In this document: positions 33,313 through 43,376 of the stretch, one piece after another
Numbering within the stretch: the first letter of the stretch is position 1
How the letters are laid out: each line of letters starts with the position of its first letter
From: Eustoma russellianum
Lineage: Eukaryota > Streptophyta > Magnoliopsida > Gentianales > Gentianaceae
DNA length: 64,000 nt
Assembly: GCA_036186865.1 (NCBI GenBank)
Contig: AP025046.1
Coordinates: forward strand, 30,818,404-30,882,403
Direction: 5' to 3'
Position numbers and translations under genes: made by a program
The notes under the pieces: generated by a model
Seen by the model: only the letters and a program-made list of their open reading frames with translations
Told to the model about the DNA's origin: nothing
The model's database searches: none

Positions 33313-33354
<42 letters not shown>
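33313..33354. repeat. (TA)n microsatellite at the 3' edge of LINE-D
   Basis: About twenty TA units directly follow the LINE-D tail. Together with 31063-31126 it probably represents one target tract split by the insertion. Confidence 0.9.
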
Positions 33355-33357
<3 letters not shown>

Positions 33358-34943
33358 TTCATGTGATATGTCCCTGCAACAAATCAAAAATACTCTTTTT
33401 GCCATTGTGGTAAGTTCTTAAGACTTTCTTTGCAAGTTAGTGACACAAAAACATATATACACACACTAGGTTAAAGAATACAATCATGATGAACATATGT
33501 GGGATGTTTAAAACTTATCATATGTGACGAAAATAATGTGTATACCAATAATGCTTACTTGTCATATGTTAAAGACATTTTTCAAAATTCACTAACGTCG
33601 ATCAATTTATGTCTAAAATTTAGAGACTAATATATACTTCGATCGATCGATATTGCTATATTTGAGAGATCGATGTCTCACAGTGTGGTTTTAGTTTTAA
33701 ACTGTCCAACACCGATCGATCAACATAGAGTATGATGTGTATTTTGATCGGTCGGTGTATTTTATATTGAGAGATTGATGTCTTCTAGTAAGTTTTTTGT
33801 TTTGATCTTCGCAGACATTGGTTGATGTATACTTCCAGTAATATATACTTAGATCGATGGATTAGTACATAGCGAACCTGCACGCCGTCTGTACAATTTT
33901 GAGTGACACCAACATGAGGCTGAATCCATATAAATGCACCTTCGGGTCAAAACTAAGAAATTCCTGAGGTACATAGTATCCAAAGATAGAATTTCAAAAT
34001 GATACTAGCAAAGTCAAAGTTTTGAGAAATCTACCGCCCATGAGGAGATGAGATCTCTTCACCTATTTTTCCCTCACCCCCTCTTCACCGCCCACTACGT
34101 GTCCTCCATTCCTCTCATACACCTCTTTCTCTCTACCTTTTCGTCTAGACTCACCATCCTTTCACTGCTGCCATGTTAGGGAAAACGGATGAAGAAATCT
34201 CATCCTTGAGCAACTTAAAAAAAATTCAGAGGCTTATTGGGCGTATTGCGCTCTTAATCGTTTCTTATACAAATATGCTGAAAAAACTCTCCTTTTCTTT
34301 CAGACTTTATGAAAAGTAAACCCATTCTCTTGGGATGATAAATGCCTTTCATGGAATTGATGAAATACTTGAAAGACATCTCTACCTAACAGCTCCGTTG
34401 CCCAATGAATGTTTGTGCTTCTATCTTTCGATATTCCATGAAACGTGGAGCGCTGAACAGTCAAGGGAAGAAGCTGGAAAGCAACTGCATATTTATTTTG
34501 TTAGCAAATCTCTAGCCATACTTTTAGGCATATCTTAAGCTGATCGTAACAGATCGACCACTCAATCAAATTCTATCAAAACCCAAGATTTGGACGCACT
34601 ATTAGATGGGTCATCAAGCTTGCTAAGTATGGAATTGAATTCCAACCTCGTAGAACAATTAAAGCTCAAAGTCCTCACTGATTTTATTACTGAAAGAATT
34701 TATGTGGATGTTAGCATACCGAAGGAGAAGAGATCTTCATCACAAGATGGAAATTAAGCTAGGTTGCTGCTAATCAGTCCCAAGGGAGAAGAATTCGAAT
34801 ATGTCGTGTGCTTTTAATTCTAATGAACAAACTGTTGATAAATATGTTTGAATAATTTTCAAAGTCATGATTTTAAGTGTTAAATACATAAAAATGTCAC
34901 ACATAATGTTATAAATATTAAAAAGTTGAATAAGTGAAAAAAA

Positions 34944-35205
34944 ATGACATCGATCTCTCAGGTTAGTGCACTTATATCGATCGATGTACATCGATCCCTC
35001 ACATCGATCGATCCATGTACGACAGAGAAAATTCAAGACCTTACTGTGAGATATCGGTCTCTAAACCTGGAAGACATCGATCGATCGATGTACACACTGA
35101 TCTCTCACTTCGATCGATCGATGTAGGTCAGAGACAAATTCTGAACCCCACTGTGAGACATCGATCTCTCAAGCAGAGACACTTCGATCGGTCGATGTCT
35201 AGGGT
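34944..35205. repeat. ATCGATCGATGT / ACATCGATCTCTCA motif cluster
   Basis: Several irregular copies of ATCGATCGATCGATGT alternate with ACATCGATCTCTCA and TGTGAGA(C/T)ATC. The motif is the same as in the solo LTR array at 20895-21155, but spacing and loops differ. A sparser set is at 33640-33860. Confidence 0.65.
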
Positions 35206-36340
35206 TTTTAGAAATATTTTTCTAAAATATGATAAAATGGTTGTTTTTATTTTTACATGATTTATATATGTTTATCATGTTGTTATTATGTGTTTTTGAT
35301 GAATACAAATGTCTTGTGACTAATGTGCCGTGGAAGTTTCTACACTGACCAAAAAGGACAAAAGTGGTATTTTGAGCTTTGTAGGTACTTGACATGGTGA
35401 ATATGATTCAATGATCTATTCTCATCTTATTTATCATCACAAGAATGTTCTTACATTTATTCTGACCATCGGGGTCAATTTTCGAGTTTTCTCTCACCAG
35501 GGATATTTGGGTCATTTTATCTCCAAGGGCAGTTTCGGTATTGTTGCTCAAAGAATCTCTTGAGTATCTTATTATCTTAATTCTAGAGTTTATTTATTGT
35601 TTTTTTGAAGATTATTTGGTGTTTTTCTATTTTATTTCTCTATTTACTGATATTATCGACATTGACGATATATGTGACGGTTTTCGTGTCACACTTTATT
35701 TTCTTCTTGAGGACTCTTATGGATATATTATTGGGGGTTCTTAATCATCATTTTGCAAAAAATTTAATGGAATTATTGTTGCAAAATTCAGCACAACATA
35801 CAAGGAGAAATTATGAGAATTTTGGATTATATGTTGACATAATCTTGTCAACTATTATTTGTTGATTTTTCTTCATTATTTCTGAGGTTGTACACTTTAT
35901 TTACAGCTGAAAAACTTCCATAAAAGTTTGGAAACAATGGCGTATTTATTTTATGACTTGATGACAAGTGGACCAACCAAAAACAAGATAGTTGGTAAAA
36001 TTGCCAACTTGGACTTTTTGAATTCAAAACCAACGGCTAAAAGGGCTGTTGGGAGCTGATTTTTTTAGTCAAACTTTCAGCTATTCACATGCCTATTCTT
36101 TTGCCAAGAAGTTGAGGGAATATGTCATCTTATCTTTGGGTATTATCTTCACAATTTCTATGTTATTTTTCAAGACAAAAAATCGGCCAACTAAGTGTCC
36201 AAGGTGGACCAATCATGTTCTTCTGTGTTGCCAAGTGTACATGATGATTATGTGGCCAACCACTTATGTGAAGACAACTAAGACTTGATGATGAAGATGG
36301 TGACACATTGGAGGTCTTATCTTAAACGCCTATTTCACAC

Positions 36341-36350
36341 TATAAATAGG
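36341..36350 (+). promoter_or_regulatory. TATA-box-like element
   Basis: TATAAATAGG is followed by GAGGCAACGGTG and a TTCTTGTTCTT-rich leader. It has the look of a plant promoter or LTR U3/R junction. No downstream coding region was identified, so it is a weak call. Confidence 0.3.
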
Positions 36351-36699
36351 AGGCAACGGTGAAGAAGAACATGTACTTGAAAGCTAAAGTTGAAGATCAT
36401 TCTTGCTATTCTCTTCTTGTTCTTAATTCATTCTTTGTAGCTAAGGTGTTTCATTTCTTCTTGTTGTTGAAATACATTATACACGCCTCTCTTGCTGATT
36501 CTGTAAGATTGATTAGTCAAATCTATAAGGATACATCAATAGGTGATAAAGGTATTGCAACCAAGAGTTGCATAGATGTGTACATCCAAGTCTTGAACAG
36601 GGTTGGTGTTTAAACCAATACTTGTTTACTATTTATGTGTCATGTTTGCATCATTTGTACTAACTTGAATACAAAAATATCATTTACATAATAAGAATA

Positions 36700-36905
36700 T
36701 CATTAGGGTTTAGGGTTAAGGTTATGGTAAGGGTTAAGGGTCAGAGTTTAGTGTTTAAGGTTAGAGTTATGATTATGATTAATGCCAGGTTTAGGGTTAG
36801 GGTGAGGGTTTAGGATTTATGATTATGATCAGACTTAAGGTTAGGGCTAGAGTCAGGGTTTAGGGTTAGGGTTATAATTAGAATTAAGATTTGGATTAGA
36901 GCATG
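36700..36905 (+). repeat. Degenerate interstitial telomere-like repeat
   Basis: Units TTTAGGG and variants (TTAAGGG, TTAGGGT, TTAAGGT, TTATGAT) run for about 200 bp, with short exact runs such as GGGTTTAGGGTTAGGG. TTTAGGG is the common plant telomere repeat. The degeneracy points to an old interstitial block. Confidence 0.8.
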
Positions 36906-37409
36906 GTTAATGGTTATATATCACATGATTATTGCAAAAGTAATTTTGTGAAACCACTTTTACCCTTTTTTGTGAATTGCGTGTTAGGCCAAAAGTGGTT
37001 TTGACATAAGGCGTCATTTGGAAATGACGCATTAGAGGTGCCTCTAAGTCATCATTCACAACGGTAACTTAGGGCGTATTCGACGCCCTTCTCAGTGACG
37101 CCTTATCTATTTTTAGAATTTCTCCATCACGTGCTCTATTTGTAAAATTTTTTATTAAAACTATTATCATTTCTATTAAGTAGGTGGTTGAAATCATTTG
37201 TGTTATCTTGTAAGGTGATAATTCTTAGAGTTTGGCTATTGATATATCCTGTTTTTTCGATTGATCTATCTACATATATAGCATTTCGTCTTTTGACAAA
37301 ACATTAGACTTTTCCATAATAAGAAGGGAAAAGATCAAAATTTGAGAATGTAATGCTGATTCACATCCTTCGTTGAGTTTTTTTATTATAGCGAAAGGTT
37401 TTGCGCGCA

Positions 37410-37418
37410 TTTGTATTA
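37410..37418. repeat. Probable target site duplication of the MuDR-like element, left
   Basis: TTTGTATTA precedes the left TIR and TTTGTTGTT follows the right TIR (43368-43376). Six of nine positions agree. Mutator elements make 9 bp duplications, so this fits an old insertion. Confidence 0.5.
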
Positions 37419-37525
37419 GAGTTAATTGCACCTGGTATCCATTGTTTTCCACGAAGTTTTAAGTAGCATCCAATGTTTCATGAAACACACTTGGCATCCA
37501 GACTTATAGGGTTAATAGACACCTG
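37419..37525. repeat. Left TIR of the MuDR-like element
   Basis: It begins GAGTTAATTGCACCTGG and matches the reverse complement of 43261-43367 with only a few differences. It contains the perfect palindrome GTTTCATGAAAC. The phrase CACCTGG(T) occurs at both its outer and inner ends. Confidence 0.9.
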
Positions 37526-37662
37526 GTATCTTGCAATCGGGAAAGCACCTGCTATAGGCGGTTTTTAGCATTTTTCTTTTTAATTTTAACCTTTTAAGTC
37601 ATTGGCAGAAAAGTGTTTTCAACCATGGTTAAAGCATCACTCCCTCCTTTATACCAACCAAA

Positions 37663-37762
37663 CCTCCCTCCAAAATTGACCTAAACCCAAATCATTCTTC
37701 CCCAATTCTTCAATCCTCCCTCCAAAATTGACCTAACCCAAATCATTCTTCCCCAATTCTTC
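37663..37762. repeat. Tandem duplication of about 50 bp
   Basis: Two copies of a 51-52 bp unit starting CCTCCCTCCAAAATTGACCT lie head-to-tail (37663 and 37715). They sit just upstream of the GRF gene and may be part of its leader or promoter. Confidence 0.8.
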
Positions 37763-37804
37763 TACACATCTCCTGCCTGCAATCGAAGAAGAGTAGAATT
37801 GGGC

Positions 37805-38208
37805 ATGTCTTCGACGGGGTCAAGCTACAGGCGGCGGGATGTTTGTCAATCAAGGTGCCATTGTGGGTTGACAATGCAAATCCAAGTGTCTTGGACCAAA
37901 GACAATCTGGGAAGAAGGTTTCTCTCATGTCCACATTCTCGGGTATGTATTTATTCTTGCTGATCTTCTGGGAATTTTTGGCCGAAGGAAGATGAATTGT
38001 GTGTGTAAATAATTGTGTTGTTTATGGCCGAAGGATGATGTTTTGTGTGCTGTTTTTATAGGACGTTGATGGAGGCTGTGGGTATTTTGAATGGGTTGAT
38101 CCCCTTATTTGTCAAAGATCGAAGGAAGTAATTCCAGGATTGCTGAAGCGTTGCAACAGATATGAGGAGCGGCTTACATTGTGCAATGGCCATGAGTACG
38201 AAATATGA
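37805..38208 (+). CDS. GRF-type zinc-finger protein, two exons, inside the MuDR-like element
   Basis: Exon 1 is 37805-37942 and exon 2 is 38062-38208. The intron has GTATGT and TTTTATAG ends and keeps frame. The predicted protein has 94 residues. It holds one GRF zinc finger: CHCG (Cys18, Cys20), SWTKDNLGRRF, Cys42, then GGCGYFEWVDP with Cys52 in exon 2. GRF fingers bind nucleic acid in topoisomerase III and DNA repair proteins. In plants many short proteins carry a lone GRF finger. The frame is unbroken although the neighbouring transposase is decayed. It could be captured host sequence or an element gene; its function here is unknown. The splice sites are inferred. Confidence 0.8.
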
Positions 38209-38795
38209 AAATTGAAAGGGAAAGGGAATGTGATGTTGTGGATGTTAGTGTTGCCTTGGGTTTTATTTGGGGTTGTATTTGCTAGAATGGCAGCAGATTA
38301 GTTGGAATAATGTGTGATGTAGTCAGTTATGTTAATTAAGTAATGGGTTGTGGTTGGATGTTATGGTATTTATGTGTAATGGTTTGAGGTTGTATTTAGT
38401 AGTTAATGTATTTCTGCTTTTTTGGATTTTGAAGGTGTATGAAGTTGTTGTTTGTTGTGTTGGAGTAATGCAATTGGTTGTGTTAGCAATTAAACAGTGT
38501 TGTGTTTGATGTTTTTGTATGCAATGTAAGATGTTTAAGTTGTGTACAAAATCATATGTTCAAGGATGAAGTGGACGGTTAGTGTAAATGGAAAGCAGAA
38601 TAGCATCAAACCACAAATGTTCATGACAGAAGAGCACAATTGTGTACATTTCCAAATAACGATCACCTCTAACAACTGCAAACCACTTTTCTTGTAGAAA
38701 ACAAGTATCCAAAATAACTGCTTCCATGTCATTCAAGTAAGCCATAAACAATAAGTAACAGACACAACAGAAATTAATGTTCATAGTCATCATAT

Positions 38796-39630
38796 TCAAG
38801 GAGCAGCATCAGCATCTGGTTTTTCCTTATTTATCCGCTTGGCTTGTGCAACCTCTTTAAGTGTGGACTGGGTTAAGAACACTCGGCCATTACGTATGAC
38901 ATAGTTTGGTATGAGTTGACCAGTGTGGGAAGATGTCCTATAATAAGGCCACTGTTTTTGCAGCACATCAGCAATATTCGCGGCTGTTGGTGCACTGGAA
39001 CTCGTAGCATCCATTGTTTTCTCCCGCTCATTGGCAGAACTCCTCAACGGCTGTGTAGGTGCACTGGAACTCGTACCAACATCATCATCGATTGTAATAA
39101 CGCCGGTGAAAGGCTTCCTCCAAGGGTACTGTCAAATACACAGCAAAGCAAGTCATGAATAGAATTGAATTGGTGCACTAGAAGGTCCTGGAATATGATT
39201 CAACTTACCCTGAAAGATACTCTAGTAATGCGCTTGTTGAAGATATTGCAAATCTTGCTTGATTTCCTCTGTTCTTTTCTGACTGCTTTCGAGCTACTTG
39301 GCTCATCCATTTCCGCTTGTTCAACGCCACTCTCCACTTCTCTTGGCAATGATGTTGTTTTAGCAGCAACGCCACTCCCCACTTCTTCACTTTTCTTCAT
39401 TTGTTTACGAACATCCTGAAATAAAACAATCATTTCTGTCAAGTTATTTGAAACAAGCTCAAAAAAACTAAAATAACATGGTTGGCACTTACACGTTTTT
39501 TGGCCTCTTTGCGTGATGAACTGTGGTATCAGCAAACTGAGTTGGTGCACTAGAAGGTCCTGGAATATCATTCTAAGTTGTCATGTGTTCTTCGCTTTCA
39601 CGGACAACTGTCCTTTTACGCGTTCTCCGT
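38796..39630 (-). pseudogene. MURA-like transposase, spliced C-terminal exons
   Basis: Three inferred exons follow the SWIM/zinc-knuckle exon: 39630-39495, 39415-39209 and 39128-38796. Donors are GTAATT (after 39723), GTGTAAG and GTAAGT. Acceptors are CTTCAGAG, TTTCAG and TTTGACAG. The joined frame is rich in SSAPT and basic KKR clusters and ends QKQWPYYR..QLIPNYVI..KEVAQAKRINKEK. A TAG near 39573 interrupts exon one. Such low-complexity C-termini are common in plant MURA proteins. Splice sites are inferred by frame and consensus only. Confidence 0.55.
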
Positions 39631-39722
39631 CTCTGAAGTAGTCAACCCAATAAACACATTACAAATAGTTCCCAATAAACAAATTACAAATAATGACAAA
39701 TTACAAATTACAAACAAATTAC

Positions 39723-40996
39723 CTTTCCTTGACTAGCTTCCTCATGAATCTATCAACATTTGACGCATCTAATCTGGTCGAACATGTCCTCATGTTGTGA
39801 CCCTCCTTCTGGCACAATCTACAAATGTGCAGCTGGCCATGCCTGCTCAGCTTTTGCACTCTCTCCCTTCTATTTCTCTTCAATGTTATCAGTTGTAGCT
39901 CACCGGCAGACCTTTTCCTCAGTGTTTTAGGTCTACCAGGTTTTCTTCGGACTATTGGTGGCAATAGCGGTTCATGTCCACTATCAGGTAACTGGGTGAG
40001 TCCATCACAAGGAGCTATTGCAATCTCATATACTCTCTTATAAGTGCTGACATGGTAGCACTGATCCACATAGTCCACTGGATCTTCATGATCAAATGCA
40101 ATAGCAGCGCAAGCATGGGAGCATGGGATTCCAGTCAAATCCCACTTTCGGCACCAACATGTATGATCTCTAAGGTCAACAACAAACTTCTTACCGTCAA
40201 ATTGCTCACACTGGAATTTCTTAATGTCAGCTTTGTAAGGTATACATTCTGCACTGGCCTCCATAGCCTTGGTTATCCGTCTCATTATCCGCGGACATAG
40301 CGTCATTCCTTCCCAATTGTTACTCGCCCTTTCCCTATTTTCCTGAAATTTTGTCATGTGATATTGTCGGATCTATTAGAACATAGACAGAACTGGCAAC
40401 TCCCTAGCCTCACAAAGGACGGCATTGTAGCTCTCGCATAAATTGTTTAGAATGGTGTCACACTTAGCCACTGAGCTAAAATGAGATTTGCTCCATTGAT
40501 AAGGGGGTTTGTCATCTAGCCATCTTGCCGCATTAGTATCAAGCTTCTCAATTTTCTTCATTGCAGACTTAAATTCCACAACAGTGGTTGCCATTGCAGC
40601 CTCGTACAAGGCTCTTTTCGGTGAGATGTTGTTGTAACCAGCCAGAACCCAATTAGCATGCAAATGTCTAACACAAAACCTATCTTGGGCTGAAGGAAAC
40701 ACTTCGTCACATGCCTGAATAAGGCCTTTTTGCTTGTCAGAAATGATAGTCCACTCGAAATCCATCACTATATGCAAGTCCTCTTTCAAGTTACAAAGAA
40801 ACCACTCCCAGGAATCTTTTGTTTCACTCTCAACTGCTGCATGGGCAATGGGAAATAGACTATTGTTCGGATCTAAACCCACAACAGTGAGTAACATACC
40901 ACCGTACTTCGACTTGACATGGCATCCGTCAATGCCAAATATCTTCCTACATCCATTGACAAATCCTTTCTTCATTGGACCTAGGCAGTAATACAT
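39723..40996 (-). pseudogene. MURA-like transposase: MULE catalytic, SWIM and zinc-knuckle domains
   Basis: Frame 40996-40376 holds the MULE domain. The first Asp is in FGIDGCHVKSKYGG, the second in ISDKQKGLIQA, then RFCVRHLHANW. Two tandem stops (40378-40373) break the frame. It continues in the same frame with the SWIM zinc finger (CWCRKWDLTGIPCSHACAAI), an AT-hook-like RRKPGRPK, and a zinc knuckle CRLCQKEGHNMRTC. The transposase cuts at the TIRs and inserts elsewhere. An intron donor follows KER at 39723. A frame change at about 40996 separates it from the N-terminal part. Confidence 0.88.
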
Positions 40997-42600
40997 CAGT
41001 GAAACCTTGGTTGATCTATAATCAGTGGGATGTTATCAGACCTAAGGCTCATGTGTTCCTCTGTCAACTCCACGTCTTCATTCGTACACCTCGCTGTCTG
41101 CACCGTCACATTACTGTCAGGATCAATCCTCTTCATTTCATCGATATAATTCCATATGAAACTGTATTCATACTCCTCCTTTCCCCTAACAAGTTGCAAA
41201 GCCCTTTTCCTTGTCTGAATGCTTGCGGTTTGCTCACATGACATTTCATGTCATTGAACACTCTCTTTCTAAAGCTTTTCAGACTTTGTTTTGGATTGGA
41301 AGCAAAATCTTGCATATACTTCTTGCCTAACCAACCCGAAGATATACTATCATTTTTCACACTAAAGTTGCAAGTATGCACTGAGTTCAAGCTCCTAACC
41401 TCATAAAAACCATTCTTCCTATTCAAACCCACACGGATGTCCTAGTTGCACCCACTATTCTTACACTTCGCACAACATCTAATATTCTCATTTCTGTAAA
41501 TAACAACCGGCCTACCATTTCTTATGGAATACATCTTCAGGGCTTCTTTAAATGTCTCCAAATCTTTAAACATCATCCCACAAGCAAAATGAGGATTTTC
41601 CCCATCTGTCCTAGTGTTAAACACATTGCTACCGTGCTCCAATTCTTCATCATTCAATCCTATATCCTTGTCTATGTCCTCAGTTGCTTCGTCAACACTC
41701 TTACATGGTACATTATTTTCATCTTCACTCAGCCCATCCCACTCATTGTTCTTGTCAACATGTACATCATATTCCTCCTCATCACCTGGCAACTCATCAG
41801 TTTCAGGTATATACTCTGTGCCACTTGTCAACGGCTCTTCAATTCCATCACCCTTTTCATCAAGATTCACTCTGCCTTCCTCATTGTTTTCATTCACATC
41901 CTGCTCATCATCAAAACTATCCTCATTATCACCACCAATTTCATTAACACCGTCCCCGACATCCTCATTGTTTTCTTTCACATCCTGCTCGTCATCAAAA
42001 CTATCCTCATTATCACCACCAACTTCATTAACACCGTCCCTGCCATCCTCATTGTTTTCTTTCACATCCTGCTCGTCATCAAAACTATCCTCATTATCAC
42101 CACCAATTTCATTAACACTGTCCCCGCCATCCTCATTCTTTCCATTCCCTTTCGCCTCAGCAGCTTCACTTCCCTCATTCTCAGCAATGTTTTCATTGAC
42201 ATTGCACCTGCCATCCTCAATCTCAATTTTCAAATCAGCATTACTTACCTTTTCATCTTCCATATCGGCAAGATCATTTTCTAACCTACTATGTGGAACA
42301 ATATGCTCCACATACAATCTCATTACCCTAGATGATGCTGCACAACTTCTGACAGCATTATACAAATCACTATCAGTCTCAATTTGCACAAACTTGTCTA
42401 CTACACGTGTATAATACTTCTTTAATCCAAATATTCCTGCATCTTTGCACATTTCATCCAAGTACAACAGGGACATCTCATCAGCATCCACATAATCATA
42501 GATGCAGGTGTCCCCTTCTACATAAATTGCAGTACCAGTCTTGAGTAATAACCCACCGTAATGAAAAACAACAGTTATTTCATCACTTGTGGGATCTGTA
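40996..42600 (-). pseudogene. MURA-like transposase N-terminal part with acidic repeats
   Basis: From an inferred acceptor near 42600 the frame carries a MUDRA-type N-terminus (ITVVFHYGGLLL, YVEGDTCIYDYVDADEMS) and then a long acidic region with three 28-residue repeats. The DNA-binding region follows (FKDLETFKEALKMYSIRNGR, CCAKCKNSGCN). A TAG at 41442-41444 stops it. The same frame resumes (RKNGFYEVRSLNSVHTC, a Cys/His partner of that domain) to 41133, and a frameshift near 41240 leads to 41244-40996. No convincing start ATG is seen; an upstream exon is probable. Confidence 0.8.
41881..42132. repeat. Three 84 bp in-frame tandem repeats in the transposase
   Basis: Units begin at 41881, 41965 and 42049 and encode 28-residue acidic blocks containing GGDNEDSFDDEQDV. 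The period is a multiple of three, so copy number can vary without breaking the frame. Confidence 0.9.
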
Positions 42601-43260
42601 TATCAACACAAAAAAAGAATGAACACAGCAACAAGAAACCATCTTCACTTCAAATACTAGTCCAACATTCCGGACATACACTATACTAAACAAAGAACAC
42701 CTTTAAAACTACTCACTATTCATGCTCATCAACAATAACAGTAATATACTCAAAAAAAACACCATCCATTGCCATTCAAACCACCAATCTGGACATGCAA
42801 ACACAATATAATGAAAACAGCAACGAAATCAAAAATTATAACACATATTCGAAATAAAAATTGTTCCTTTTTCTTACTGTACAGAGGATGCAAGTCCTTC
42901 GGTAGTCCTGTCAGCCTTAACGTCATTTTTCGCCCCTTTCACCTTCGAAAATACAGCTCCACAACCCCGGCTATTGCTTCCAAAATCCACACCGATCAAC
43001 TACGCCTGTTCCAACAAACAGTCAGATTGTGTGATTCGTCCAGAAATTTGAACAATTTTCGTCACTTTCGCCCTGGGATTTTTTGCCTTTTCAGAAACGA
43101 GTAACGGGAAAACGAAGTGGGAATTGTTTTGATTTTGTTTTCTCTTTAATATTCAAGGTAAATTAGTCAACCGTGGTTAAAGGCAGGTTAAAAGTAGGGT
43201 TAAGTCCGGTCAAAGGTCGATTTCAGCAGTCAACAGTCGTCCAGCCGGTCATCTGGATGT

Positions 43261-43367
43261 CAGGTGTCTATTAACCTTATAAGTCTGGATGCCAAGTGTG
43301 TTTCATGAAACATTGGATGCTACTTAAAACTTCGTGAAAAACAATGGATACCAGGTGTAATTAACTC
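43261..43367. repeat. Right TIR of the MuDR-like element
   Basis: Reverse complement of 37419-37525 with a few differences; the outer edge is GGTGTAATTAACTC. Confidence 0.9.
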
Positions 43368-43376
43368 TTTGTTGTT
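43368..43376. repeat. Probable target site duplication of the MuDR-like element, right
   Basis: TTTGTTGTT, matching six of nine positions at 37410-37418. Confidence 0.5.

Larger units (their letters stand above)
33355..37409. other. Unassigned stretch with hairpin motifs and a TATA-like zone
   Basis: No protein domain is readable; the longest frames (about 60-88 codons) are featureless. It contains ATCGATCG motifs at 33640-33860 and 34944-35205, a TATAAATAGG at 36341-36350 followed by leader-like sequence, and a telomere-like block at 36700-36905. The motifs resemble part of the solo LTR at 19442, so this may include decayed LTR material. No edges could be fixed. Confidence 0.4.
37419..43367. 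mobile_element. MuDR-like (Mutator) DNA transposon, 5.95 kb, two genes
   Basis: Inverted terminal repeats of 107 bp enclose a decayed MURA-type transposase (-) and a convergent GRF zinc-finger gene (+). The 9 bp flanks are similar. Long TIRs, 9 bp duplications and a transposase with MULE, SWIM and zinc-knuckle domains define the Mutator superfamily. Two convergent genes recall maize MuDR, where mudrA and mudrB are convergent. The second gene here is unrelated to mudrB as far as I can see. Stops and frameshifts disable the transposase. Confidence 0.92.

Noticed and set aside
38796..39630. Treating the C-terminal exons as a separate host gene
   Set aside because: They follow the transposase in the same direction with matching splice phases, inside the TIRs, and share SSAPT text with each other.
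41589..42414. Plus-strand open frames of 231 and 266 codons opposite the transposase
   Set aside because: They are rich in Ser, Leu and Ile only because they read the complement of the acidic repeats. They have no motif and mirror the 84 bp period of the minus-strand gene.
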